A stretch of 64,000 nucleotides of DNA, taken from DASXKD01 sp963806145. GTDB taxonomy: Bacteria > Actinomycetota > Actinomycetes > Streptosporangiales > Streptosporangiaceae. The first letter of the stretch is position 1, and the number at the start of each line of letters is the position of its first letter. Both the position numbers and the translations under genes were made by a program. Positions 27,183 through 36,011 of the stretch are shown in pieces. The notes under the pieces were generated by a model, which saw nothing but the letters and a program-made list of their open reading frames with translations, was not told the origin of the DNA and made no database searches. Location of the stretch: assembly GCA_963806145.1 (NCBI GenBank), contig CAWDXD010000005.1:1-64000 (forward strand), written 5' to 3'.

Positions 27183-27963
27183 CAGGACGGCGCCGGCGGG
27201 AGATCGGCGGTGAGGCGCTCCAGGTGCCGGCCGACGACCGCGCGGGCAGCGTCGAGGTCCTCGGCGTCGATCCGGCGTCACCGGCGGTGGCGCCCTCTGG
27301 CCGTGGACGACGTACACCACGCGGCCGTGGAAAGGCCAGTCGGCCGCAGCATCGGTGACCAGGCCGGCCACCGGGTCGTTCTCGATGTCGGCCGCGATCA
27401 CGTCGGTGCCAGGGCGGGCACGGCTGATGGTCCCGGCTGCTGGAACTGGAATCAAGGTGCCGGCCTGCCGCCCTTCCGCGGTCGTGGTGACCTGCCGTGC
27501 CTGGACCTGCTCCGCCTCGCCGAGCAGGCGGTGCGCGGTGGCGAGGATCGCGATGCCCGCGACGATGACGCCCGAGGCAATGAAGAACGGGACGTGGATG
27601 CCCGCGGCGAGGACCAGCCTGCCCGCCACGAAGGGGGCCAGGCCGCCGCCGATGAACCGGACGAAGCTGTAGGCGGCCGAGGCCACCGGCCGCTCCACCG
27701 GGGACACCGTCATCACGGCCTGGGTGGTGATGGTGTTGTTGACCCCGATGAAGACCCCGGACACGATCACCGCGGGGATCAGCACCGCGCGGTCCGTGGT
27801 CCAGGCCGCGATGACCAGCACGACCGCGGCGAACACGGCCAGGTTGACGTACATGGCCTTGGCCAGGCCGAGCCGTTCCTGCAGCCGGGGCGCCCCGAAC
27901 ACGGCGAAGATCGCGACAAGCACGCCCCAGCAGGTGAAGACCAGACCCGGATCGGGCGCAGGT
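27183..27963 (-). pseudogene. C-terminal half of an MFS transporter, with a frameshifted tail
   Basis: From about 27963 the frame reads VAIFAVFGAPRLQERLGLAK and then five more helices, including GVFIGVNNTITTQAVMTVSP and VASAAYSFVRFIGGGLAPF. This matches helices 7-12 of an MFS drug-efflux transporter ending near 27310. The first six helices are missing. A further unassigned piece follows (AADWPFHGRVVYVVHG, then DAEDLDAARAVVGRHLERL after a frame change), ending near 27185. Confidence 0.65.
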
Positions 27964-28470
27964 CATGTGGAACGGCGGGTACCCGAGCCCGGCGAAGAAT
28001 CCGCAGTTGTAAAGCCGGCAGCACCGGGTGACCAGCCGGTGTCGGAGCGCCCGCAGCGGCGCGGACAGCCCGGTCTTCCGGGGCGGCTTCGGGCTCTCGA
28101 TCACCGCCACGGTCTCGACGCCTGGAGACGTGGCGGCCTCGGCATAGATCCGGTCGGTACGGGGGTCCGTGGCGATCCAGAACCCGAAGCCGCCGATCTT
28201 GATCTGGGCGACCACGATGTTGGTCTTGCCGTCGATGGCCAGGACGCTGCGCTGATTCGAGTCGGTGGCGTAGATCAGGTCCGTTGCCGGGTCCACGGCG
28301 ATGTCGAACGTCTGGTTGGGCATGTGCACCGTGGCGACCACAGTGTTGGTCTTCCCGTCGATTACCTGGAGTTGGGCCAGCTCGGTGACGTAGATCATGT
28401 CGGTCACCGGATCGACCGCGATGTTCAGAGGCTTGCGGTCCACCGGGATCGTCGTGATGACGATGCTCCG
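27964..28470 (-). pseudogene. N-terminal piece of a YVTN-type beta-propeller protein fused to MFS remains
   Basis: About 120 residues of repeats: LNIAVDPVTDMIYVTE, LQVIDGKTNTVVATV, FDIAVDPATDLIYATD and WIATDPRTDRIY. The frame then reads through ESPKPPRKTG into a Leu/Arg-rich stretch and meets the MFS half near 27964. There is no signal peptide and no good start; an ATG at 28443 is internal to a repeat. Two rearranged or decayed genes are the simplest reading. Confidence 0.6.
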
Positions 28471-28539
28471 TTCGCAAAGAGACAGGGAATGCCTGGGCTG
28501 CCGGGTGCGGGCTGGCCCGCCTGAGCGGGGCGCCGTATG

Positions 28540-28994
28540 ACGGCTTCGGCGGGCCGACCGGCCGGGGCGCGCATCGCCAGCGCCTCCATGGCCGGCAGCG
28601 CCGCGGCAAGCAATGGCTGTCGCGGGAGTCAGGCGGACCAGCAGTTCGGCGACGCGTCCGGCGCGGACCGCCCGGCGGCGCGCCAGCCATGCCCGGCCTC
28701 GCCGGTGATGCTGCCTGCACCACCCGTAGGCCGCACGGCCGGGGTTGAACAGGCGCGAACGCTACCTTGCGGCGCGGGCTGGCGCCTCTCGGCGGCCGCG
28801 CGCGCGGTGAGGCGGCAGGGCCCGGACCGTTCCAGGGTCGCCAGCGTTGCCGCCGCCGTCAGGGACAACCCGTCCGGGGGGCTCAGCGACCGGAACAGCC
28901 CGATGAGGCGCTCCAGCGCGGTGGTTACCCCGGCAGCCAGGCCAGGCTCAGGTGACCGCCCGGCCACGGCCCGCGCCTCATCCGCCATATCCAT
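28540..28994 (-). pseudogene. Gutted MarR-family regulator
   Basis: The first helices are present from the ATG at 28994 (VTTALERLIGLFRSLSPPDG, SLTAAATLATLERSGPCRL), then the DNA-binding wing region is replaced by unrelated Arg/Pro-rich sequence. The C-terminal helix reappears in other frames (RAGRVAELLVRLTP, then LAAALPAMEALAMRAP). So most of the winged-helix core is lost and the ends are out of frame. A short AT-rich promoter-like stretch precedes it at about 28990-29030. Confidence 0.6.
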
Positions 28995-29107
28995 AAGATA
29001 TTTATATCAAAATCTTATGTATTTTGCGACGTGAGGTCGGTCACGAGCCGGCGGGGCGGCCGCGGGCGCACCTTCCGCCGGGCCGCCGCGCTGATGTTCC
29101 GCGCCGG

Positions 29108-31027
29108 TCAGCGCCGGGGCCAGGAGAAACCGTCGCCCACCTCGGCCGCCAGCACCAGGTAGCCGTCGGCCGTCGCCCTGCTGAGCTGGGCCAGGTCCAC
29201 CTCCGCGCCCTCTTCGAGGTGGGCGTCGTAGGGAATCCGCACCACCGCCCGGCAGCGCGCCGCGAAGTGCTGTTCCAGCCGGGCCAGGTCCACCGCGCTC
29301 TTGCTTCTGGGCCGGATCGCGGAGAGCACGACGACCGCGCCGCGGACCAGGTCCCCGTAGTTGTGGGCGGCCAGCCAGTCCAGGGTCGCGCTGGCGCTGC
29401 GGGCCCCGTCCACCGAGGGAGAGCTGACCAGCACGATCTGGTCGGCCAGCCGGAGCACCCCGGCCATGGCGGAGTGCAGCAGGCCGGTGCCGCAGTCGGT
29501 GATGCTGACCGAGTAGCAGTACTCAAGCACCCGCGCGACGTCCTCGTAGTCCTGGTCGCTGAATGCCACGGACACGGTCGGGTCGCGGTCGGAGGCCAGC
29601 ACCTCGAGGCCGCTGGGCGACTGGGTGGTGTAGGCGCGCACGTCGGCGTACCGGCGGATCTGGCCTTCCTCGTTGAGCAGGTCCCGGACGGTGGCCGCGG
29701 TTTCCAGCCGCAGCTTGTCGGACAGGGTGCCGCGGTCGGGGTTGGCGTCTACGGCGATCACCCTGTCCCCCCGCAGCGAGGCCAGGGTGGAACCGAGGCC
29801 GACCGTGGTGGTCGTCTTGCCCACCCCACCCTTGAGGCTCAGCACGGCGACCCGGTGATGACCGCCCGCGACCGGGGTCCTGGCCCGCTGCACCAGGTCC
29901 TTGCGGTGCCGGTCGGCAGCGGACTGCGGGGCCCGCACCAGGCCGCCGGTGACCTGGTACAGGGCACGGCGCCAGCCTGACGGCGGCGCGGCGTGCCGTC
30001 CGGGCAACAGCAGGTCCGCGGTCAGGCTGTCCGCGGACTCGGCCGACCACCGCGGCGGTTCCCCGCGCCCGGGCGGTGCCTCCGCTTCGCCGGCCACGGT
30101 CCCGTAGCCGACGTGCGCTTCGCCGGCTGGGCGCGCGCCGCCGGGCGCGTGCGTATCGTAGGTGACGCCGCCGTCCGGCCTGGCGTCGCGGGCGTGCGCA
30201 CCGGCGGGCCCGGCCGCCGCACCGCCACGGGCTGCATCGTAGCCAGGCTGCGCGGGGTCGTCGTAGGGCGGCGCCCACCCCTGCTCCGGCACCACGCCGT
30301 AACCGCCGGCCCAGCCGTAGCCCTCCGCGGTCTCATACGTTTCCCACGGCCCGAACGCGGCCTCGGGGCCTGGCTCCGGACCGGCACTGGCGCCGGGCTC
30401 GTCCCGCCCGTTCCCCGGCTCCTCCCATCGGCCCGGCTCCTCCCACCGGCCATCCGGGCCCGTCCAGCCGCTGACCGGTCCCGACCAACCGCTGCCTGGT
30501 GCCTCCCACGGGGCGCTTTGCTCATCCCAGTGGCTGCCTGGCTCGTCCGGGCCGCTGCCAGGTCCGTGTCGTTCTTCCTCGGGCTCGGGCTGGTCCGCAC
30601 CGGCCTGCTGCCAGGCTGGCCCGCCGGGTAACGGGCTTCCCGGTGGCGGGCCGCTTGGCGGCAGGGAACCTAACGGGCGGTATCCGCCGTATCCGGAGCC
30701 CGGCCCGGGCCGGGCGACCCCGGGCCGCTGCGTTTCGGTGGATCGCTGCCCGAAGGACGGCGGCAGTCCGGACGCCGGCCAGCTGGGCGCACCCTCCTGC
30801 GGGCCCTGGTGACCAGGTTCCGCGAAGTCCGGCCCCCGCCCGTCAGCTTCGGGGCCCAGCACCGGCTCCGCCTCGGGCCCCGCTCCCGGCTCGGGCACCG
30901 CCCCGGGGCGTGGCTCTGGTTCCGGCTCCTCCTGATCGTCCGGCCCGGACATGACCATGTCCGCCCAGACCGACCTGGGCCGGGCGGGCCCGGACTCGGC
31001 AGGCCGGTCCTGCTCGCTATTGTCCAA
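29108..31027 (-). CDS. MinD/ParA-like ATPase with long disordered N-terminus (EspI-like)
   Basis: 639 residues. The first ~370 are Pro/Gly/Glu-rich and repetitive, without predicted fold. The C-terminal ~260 form a MinD/ParA domain: deviant Walker A LSLKGGVGKTTTTVGLG, VIAVDANPDRGTLSDKL, SITDCGTGLLHSAM and a VVLSAIRP strand. This layout matches the EspI-like ATPases often linked with type VII (ESX) secretion in actinobacteria. No ESX core gene (eccC, WXG100) is present nearby, so it stands alone here. It is likely a cytoplasmic ATPase that positions or regulates a membrane machine; the partner is unknown. Confidence 0.85.
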   Translation of the reverse strand: MDNSEQDRPAESGPARPRSVWADMVMSGPDDQEEPEPEPRPGAVPEPGAGPEAEPVLGPEADGRGPDFAEPGHQGPQEGAPSWPASGLPPSFGQRSTETQRPGVARPGPGSGYGGYRPLGSLPPSGPPPGSPLPGGPAWQQAGADQPEPEEERHGPGSGPDEPGSHWDEQSAPWEAPGSGWSGPVSGWTGPDGRWEEPGRWEEPGNGRDEPGASAGPEPGPEAAFGPWETYETAEGYGWAGGYGVVPEQGWAPPYDDPAQPGYDAARGGAAAGPAGAHARDARPDGGVTYDTHAPGGARPAGEAHVGYGTVAGEAEAPPGRGEPPRWSAESADSLTADLLLPGRHAAPPSGWRRALYQVTGGLVRAPQSAADRHRKDLVQRARTPVAGGHHRVAVLSLKGGVGKTTTTVGLGSTLASLRGDRVIAVDANPDRGTLSDKLRLETAATVRDLLNEEGQIRRYADVRAYTTQSPSGLEVLASDRDPTVSVAFSDQDYEDVARVLEYCYSVSITDCGTGLLHSAMAGVLRLADQIVLVSSPSVDGARSASATLDWLAAHNYGDLVRGAVVVLSAIRPRSKSAVDLARLEQHFAARCRAVVRIPYDAHLEEGAEVDLAQLSRATADGYLVLAAEVGDGFSWPRR

Positions 31028-31159
31028 GGCCGTTCACCCCGGCTCTCATCCGTTAGAGAATCGATGTGCCTGGCTATACCCGGTAACTGCCTCACGCCGA
31101 GCCTAGGTCACCACTGATAAATGGCATACCCAGCTATGCCCCGGTTTCTGGAGCTGCCC

Positions 31160-32137
31160 GTGCGCGCGGTCGTCATCACCGGCCCTGGTGGGCCCGAGGT
31201 ACTCAACATGGAGGACGTGCCAGACCCGGTCCCCGGCGAGGGCGAGGTGCTGGTCGAGGTCACCGCGGCCGGGGTCAACCCCGCGGATGTCATGCAGCGG
31301 CAGGGCTACTACCCACCACCACCTGGGGCTTCGGTGTATCCAGGCCTGGAGTGCTCCGGCCGGATCGCCGGGGTCGGGCCCGGGGTGTCCGGCTGGCAGG
31401 AGGGCGACAGCGTCTGCGCTCTGATGGCCGGCGGCGGTTACGCAGAACTGGTGGCCGTGCCCGCCGGGCAGTTGCTGCCCATCCCGGACGGGGTGAGCCT
31501 GACCGACGCCGCCGCGCTGCCCGAGGTGGCGTGCACGGTGAACGCGAGCGTCTTCGGGCAGGCCAGGCTGGCGCCCGGGGAGGTCCTGCTGATCCACGGC
31601 GGCGCGGGCGGGATCGGCAGCATGGCGATCCAGCTGGCGAAGGCGCGCGGCGCGATCGTGGCCTGTACCGCGGGCACGCCGGAGAAGCTGGAGCGGTGCC
31701 GCGAACTCGGCGCGGACCTCGCGATCTCCTACCGCGACGACGACTTCGTGGCGGCGGTCAAGGACTTCACCGGTGGCCGTGGCGCGAACGTGATCCTCGA
31801 CATCATCGGCGCCCCTTATCTGGCACGGAATGTGGACGCGCTGGCCACCGGCGGCCGCTTGCTGCAGATCTCGACGCGCGAAGGGGTGAACGCGGAGGTC
31901 AACCTGGGCACCCTGATGCGCAAGCGCATCAGCATCTTCGCCTCGACGCTGCGTGCCCGCCCGGTGGCGGAGAAGACGGTCGTCGTCGCCGACGTCAGGG
32001 ACCAAGTCTGGCCCCTGGTGGCTGCCGGGCACGTGGTACCGGTGATCGAGCGCACTCTGCCGCTGGCTGAGGCGGCGCAGGCGCACCGCCTGATCGACGA
32101 CGGCAGCCACGTCGGCAAGATCCTGCTGCTGGCCTGA
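31160..32137 (+). CDS. NADPH:quinone oxidoreductase (PIG3-type MDR protein)
   Basis: About 325 residues. It starts VRAVVITGPGGPEVLNMEDV and has the NADPH loop LLIHGGAGGIGSMAIQLAKA followed by GTPEKLERCRELGADLAISY, the hallmarks of the PIG3/quinone-oxidoreductase branch without zinc ligands. The GTG at 31160 is favoured over the ATG at 31121, as GGAG lies six bases upstream and family proteins start MRAVVI. It should reduce quinones or related electrophiles. Downstream genes follow on the same strand. Confidence 0.9.
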   Translation: MRAVVITGPGGPEVLNMEDVPDPVPGEGEVLVEVTAAGVNPADVMQRQGYYPPPPGASVYPGLECSGRIAGVGPGVSGWQEGDSVCALMAGGGYAELVAVPAGQLLPIPDGVSLTDAAALPEVACTVNASVFGQARLAPGEVLLIHGGAGGIGSMAIQLAKARGAIVACTAGTPEKLERCRELGADLAISYRDDDFVAAVKDFTGGRGANVILDIIGAPYLARNVDALATGGRLLQISTREGVNAEVNLGTLMRKRISIFASTLRARPVAEKTVVVADVRDQVWPLVAAGHVVPVIERTLPLAEAAQAHRLIDDGSHVGKILLLA

Positions 32138-32186
32138 CAGGAGTGACCGGAGCAGGTCCCAAGGTTTGTGGGTATGTAGTGGCGTC

Positions 32187-33038
32187 ATGACAGACCCAGT
32201 GAAGGTAGAGCTCGGCGCGGTTCAGCAGACGCTGTTCATCCCGCTGGCTGCCCGCGCGCGGGAGACACGCAGGAAGCGGCCGATACTCGAGGACCCGAAG
32301 GCGGCCGAGATCCTCGCCTCGGTCGAATTCGACACGGAGAAGTACGGCCGCGGGTGGGGCGGTGGTGTCACCGTCCTGCGCACCGCGATCTTCGATTGCC
32401 TGGTCAGCGATTTCCTCAGCAAGCATCCGGGCGGGACGGTGGTGGAGATCGGCACCGGGCTGAACGCGAGGTTTGACCGGGTCGACAACGGTCAAGTGCA
32501 CTGGATCGACTTCGACCTGCCGGACACGATCGAGCTGCGGCGAAGGTTCTTCGCCGATACCGGCCGCCGCCGGATGGTGGCAGCTTCGGTACTGGACGAG
32601 GACTGGCTGCCGATCGTCCAGGCCAGCCCGGGGCCGTATCTGTTCTCGGCCGAAGGCGTGCTTGTCTATCTGGCGCAGGCCCCGCAGGTCATCGCCCGCA
32701 TCGCCGGGCGCTTTCCTGGCGCGCTCATCGCCTTTGACACCTACAGCCAGCGGATGCTTGAGCAGCAGCACAAGATGGCGGCCAAGAAGCACATGGACGC
32801 GCAATGGGCGTGGTCCTGTGATGATCCGCGCACTCTGGAGTCCCTCGGCATTGAGGTCGTCCAGGAGGTTGCCGTCACGCGGCCGCCCCCCGCGCTGCGC
32901 AGCCGGCTGCCGCGTCCGTACCGGTACGCGCTGCCGCTGGCCAGCCGGATCATAGGTGACGTGGCCACTGTCACACTGTTCCGGTCCCGCCCGGCACGGC
33001 CCCGTGGTGATGGCACCGCACGGAAGGGGACAGACTAG
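32187..33038 (+). CDS. LCM-type SAM-dependent methyltransferase
   Basis: 283 residues of the leucine carboxyl methyltransferase (PPM1/TcmP-like) family. Motifs seen are VVEIGTGLNARFDRV (SAM-binding loop), VHWIDFDLPDTIELRR and YLFSAEGVLVYL. Bacterial members methylate carboxyl or hydroxyl groups of secondary metabolites; the target here is unknown. The ATG at 32187 follows the quinone oxidoreductase by 49 bases and is followed five bases later by bpa, so it may be cotranscribed. Confidence 0.9.
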   Translation: MTDPVKVELGAVQQTLFIPLAARARETRRKRPILEDPKAAEILASVEFDTEKYGRGWGGGVTVLRTAIFDCLVSDFLSKHPGGTVVEIGTGLNARFDRVDNGQVHWIDFDLPDTIELRRRFFADTGRRRMVAASVLDEDWLPIVQASPGPYLFSAEGVLVYLAQAPQVIARIAGRFPGALIAFDTYSQRMLEQQHKMAAKKHMDAQWAWSCDDPRTLESLGIEVVQEVAVTRPPPALRSRLPRPYRYALPLASRIIGDVATVTLFRSRPARPRGDGTARKGTD

Positions 33039-33043
33039 GAGCC

Positions 33044-33598
33044 ATGACCGAGCAGAGTGGCAGCGAGCCGACTGACCGGAACGGGACGCCCGCGGGCAGG
33101 GTGGTGATCGTGGGGCCGGACGGCATGGCGATCGGCGAGGACAGCGACCAGGAGCGCGAGCGCCCGCTCGTCGACATGGTCGAGCAGCCCGCCAAGGTCA
33201 TGCGGATCGGCAGCATGATCCGGCAGCTTCTCGAGGAGGTCCGCGCCTCTCCGCTGGACGAGAAGAGCAGGGCACGGCTCCGGCAGATTCACGAGCGATC
33301 GGTGAAGGAACTGGAGTCGGGCCTGGCCCCCGAACTTTCCGAGGAACTCGAACGGCTGTCCCTGCCGTTCACCGAGGACGAGGCACCCAGCGAGGCGGAA
33401 CTCCGCGTCGCCCAGGCCCAGCTCGTCGGCTGGCTGGAGGGCCTGTTCCACGGCATCCAGACGACCCTGTTCGCCCAGCAGATGGCGGCGCGGGCGCAGC
33501 TTGAGCAGATGCGCCGCGCCCTGCCGCCCGGCACCATGATGCCCGGGCCCGGCGAGGAGGGCGGCCAACCGCCCCGGGGATCCGGCCCCTACCTGTAG
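33044..33598 (+). CDS. bpa: Bpa: ATP-independent bacterial proteasome activator
   Basis: 184 residues matching Bpa/PafE (Rv3780 family). The central four-helix part has VDMVEQPAKVMRIGSMIRQL, LRQIHERSVKELE and GLFHGIQTTLFAQQMAARAQ. The family opens the 20S proteasome gate with its C-terminal GQYL tail; here the last residues read GPYL, so the Gln is replaced by Pro while Tyr-Leu are kept. The protein forms a dodecameric ring and feeds partly unfolded proteins to the proteasome. The ATG at 33044 is five bases after the methyltransferase stop. It converges on pheA. Confidence 0.92.
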   Translation: MTEQSGSEPTDRNGTPAGRVVIVGPDGMAIGEDSDQERERPLVDMVEQPAKVMRIGSMIRQLLEEVRASPLDEKSRARLRQIHERSVKELESGLAPELSEELERLSLPFTEDEAPSEAELRVAQAQLVGWLEGLFHGIQTTLFAQQMAARAQLEQMRRALPPGTMMPGPGEEGGQPPRGSGPYL

Positions 33599-33620
33599 CG
33601 CGGGCCACGCGGCCAGCGGG

Positions 33621-34544
33621 TTACACCCGGCCGTACCTGAGCCGGCCGAGCCAGGCTGCCGCCTGGGCGAACTCGGCGTCCGAGGTACCCGGGCGGACCT
33701 GCGCAGGACCGCCGTCGTGGCGCGGGTAGCTGCCGAGGAACTTCACATCGGCGCACACCCGGCGCAGGCCCATCAGCGCCTCGCCGACCCGGGCGTCATC
33801 AAGGTGACCCTCGCAGTCGATGGAGAAGCAGTACTTGCCGAGCCCGTCGCCGGTGGGGCGGGACTCGATCCGGGTCAGGTTGATGCCGCGCACCGCGAAC
33901 TCGGTGAGCAGCTCCATCAGCGCGCCAGGATGATCCTCACGCAGGAACGCCACCAGCGAGGTCCGGTCGGCACCGGTCGCCGCGGGCACCGGGCCGGGCC
34001 GGCCGACCACCACGAACCTGGTGACCGCGCCTGCCACGTCGCTGGCCTCGCTGGCCAGCACGACCAGGCCGTACCGGTCGGCGGCGAAGGCCCCGGCCAG
34101 CGCCGCGTCGATCATCCCTTCGGCGGCCTGCCGGGCTGACTCGGCATTGGACGAGGCCGGCAGCCACTCGGCGTCGGGCAGGTTCCCCGCCAGCCACCGG
34201 CGGCACTGCGCCTGCGCCTGCGGGTGCCCGCCGACGGTCTTGACGTCGCCGATCGACGTGCCCGGCCGGGCCAGCAGGGCGAAGGTCACTGGCAGCAGAA
34301 GTTCCGCGCAGATGACCAGGTCAGGGCCGGTGGCGAGTTCGTCGAGGGTGGCGTTGACCGCCCCCTCCACCGAGTTCTCGATCGGCACGATCGCGCGGTC
34401 CGCATCCCCGCCGCGCACCGCGTCCAGTGTCGCCTGGATCGTCGCGCACGGCAGCGCCCCCGCGAGGGCGGCGCGGTCGAAGACCGCAAGGGCCGCCTCG
34501 GTGAACGTGCCCTCGGGTCCCAGATAGGCGTAACGGTCTGGCAC
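33621..34544 (-). CDS. pheA: Prephenate dehydratase
   Basis: 307 residues; it converts prephenate to phenylpyruvate in phenylalanine synthesis. The dehydratase domain begins YLGPEGTFTEAAL and includes IVPIENSVEGAVN and the catalytic TRF motif in AVTRFVVVG. A C-terminal ACT regulatory domain follows (NLTRIESRPTGDGLGKYCF), so feedback by phenylalanine is likely. The ATG at 34544 gives the full family start. It converges on bpa with 22 bases between stops and is divergent from a methyltransferase gene. Confidence 0.96.
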   Translation of the reverse strand: MPDRYAYLGPEGTFTEAALAVFDRAALAGALPCATIQATLDAVRGGDADRAIVPIENSVEGAVNATLDELATGPDLVICAELLLPVTFALLARPGTSIGDVKTVGGHPQAQAQCRRWLAGNLPDAEWLPASSNAESARQAAEGMIDAALAGAFAADRYGLVVLASEASDVAGAVTRFVVVGRPGPVPAATGADRTSLVAFLREDHPGALMELLTEFAVRGINLTRIESRPTGDGLGKYCFSIDCEGHLDDARVGEALMGLRRVCADVKFLGSYPRHDGGPAQVRPGTSDAEFAQAAAWLGRLRYGRV

Positions 34545-34662
34545 TTTCAGCCCCTTCCGGCCAGGACAGGCACCCCTGCTTGACCTGCGTCAACGCCCCG
34601 CAGTTCCCCACCGGAGACCACCGAAGACTACCGTCTTAGGACCGGCTAGAAAGGCAAGTGTC

Positions 34663-35406
34663 ATGTCCAGCGCGCAGTTGTACGACACCATCGGAGCCAC
34701 CTACACCGTGACACGGCGCACTGAACCGCGGATCGCTGCGCGGATCTGGGCTGCGCTCGGCGACGCCCGGACCGTAGTGAACGTCGGGGCGGGCACCGGG
34801 TCCTACGAGCCCCCCGACCGCCACGTCCTCGCGGTGGAACCGTCGGCGCTCATGCGTTCGCAGCGCCAGCCGGACGCGGCGCCGTGCCTGGCTGCCACCG
34901 CGGAGAGCCTGCCGTTCGAGGACCAGTCCTTCGACGCCGCGATGGCTTTTTCCACTGTTCATCACTGGCAGGACCCGATCGCCGGCCTGCGCGAGATGCG
35001 GCGCGTCGCTCGCCGCGTGGTGGTGTTCACCTTCGACACCAGTGACCCTAGCCAGTTCTGGCTGACTCGCGACTACCTGCCCGAGGTCGCTGCCTTGAGA
35101 GCCTGCAGAGTCTTGGCATCGCTGACCGAGCTGGCCCGCGCGATCGGAGCCCGGATGGAGCCGGTGCCCATTCCGTGGGACTGCGCGGACGGCTTCTACG
35201 AGGCCTACTGGCGCCGGCCCGAGGCATACCTGGACGAGAATGTCCGTCGCGGAATATCGCTTTGGGCCGCGGTCGGGCCAGACACCGAGCAGAGGGCAGT
35301 GCACAGCCTCCGTGATGACCTCGCCTCAGGCCGGTGGGCCGAACGCAACCGCGACCTCGTCGATCTCGACGCAGCAGAGCTTGGCGCCCGCCTGCTTATC
35401 GCCTGA
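34663..35406 (+). CDS. Class I SAM-dependent methyltransferase
   Basis: 247 residues. The SAM loop is VVNVGAGTGSYEP, and the second acidic residue lies in VLAVEPSALM. The motif LPFEDQSFDAAMAFSTVHHW is the usual post-motif of UbiE/Methyltransf_11 proteins. The substrate is unknown; the C-terminal half (AYWRRPEAYLDENVRRGIS) resembles a group of small-molecule methyltransferases common in actinomycetes. The ATG at 34663 follows a promoter region shared with the divergent pheA gene. Confidence 0.9.
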   Translation: MSSAQLYDTIGATYTVTRRTEPRIAARIWAALGDARTVVNVGAGTGSYEPPDRHVLAVEPSALMRSQRQPDAAPCLAATAESLPFEDQSFDAAMAFSTVHHWQDPIAGLREMRRVARRVVVFTFDTSDPSQFWLTRDYLPEVAALRACRVLASLTELARAIGARMEPVPIPWDCADGFYEAYWRRPEAYLDENVRRGISLWAAVGPDTEQRAVHSLRDDLASGRWAERNRDLVDLDAAELGARLLIA

Positions 35407-35610
35407 ACCCGCCACATCGCTGACCAGGACTGATATCCCCGCCGCGCCCAGGAGCCCGATTCCCACTCGCGGCCGGGCTCTTTGCCGGTAAAAGACGCGG
35501 CGCTTACCTGTAAAAGAAGTGGCGCGCTGCCGCGTCCAATACGAGGGACCCCCTCGCGCGGCGGCCGCTTCGCGGGGTGACCACGTCACTGAGCGGGAGT
35601 CGGCACCAAG

Positions 35611-35940
35611 ATGGCACGTCAGGCACCACTGCCGTCAGCGCGCTTGCTGGTCAGGTGGCTGTTTACCGCCGCGGTACTGTGCTGGCCGCTGGGAGCGTTC
35701 GGCGGCTGGTGGCGCTGGCTGGCTGAGGCCGCGTGGCTCAGTGCCGCGGTGGCTTGCTGGGCCGCCTCCCGGTGGCAGTCGCGCGAGCCGGCCGCGCCGC
35801 GCATCGCGTCGCAGAGTCCGGCCCGGCTCCGCGCCGTTGGCTTCACGGACCAGTGGCCGGACCGCCCTCTCGTCCAGGACGAGTGGACCGATGGGAGCGG
35901 ATTTCACGAGCAGGTGGTGGCAGCCGTCGCCGAGGGCTAA
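35611..35940 (+). CDS. Small hypothetical membrane protein
   Basis: 109 residues with a hydrophobic, Trp-rich first half (LLVRWLFTAAVLCWPLGAFG and WLAEAAWLSAAVACW, two likely membrane helices) and a polar tail. Codon use is GC-rich at third positions as in real genes here. I do not recognise a family, and no strong ribosome site precedes it. Confidence 0.5.
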   Translation: MARQAPLPSARLLVRWLFTAAVLCWPLGAFGGWWRWLAEAAWLSAAVACWAASRWQSREPAAPRIASQSPARLRAVGFTDQWPDRPLVQDEWTDGSGFHEQVVAAVAEG

Positions 35941-36011
35941 GGCGCGACGCGCCTGATCGCCCTCCACACCGCCCATGGCTCTTTGGCGTGGCCCGGCCGG
36001 CGGCCCGGATG

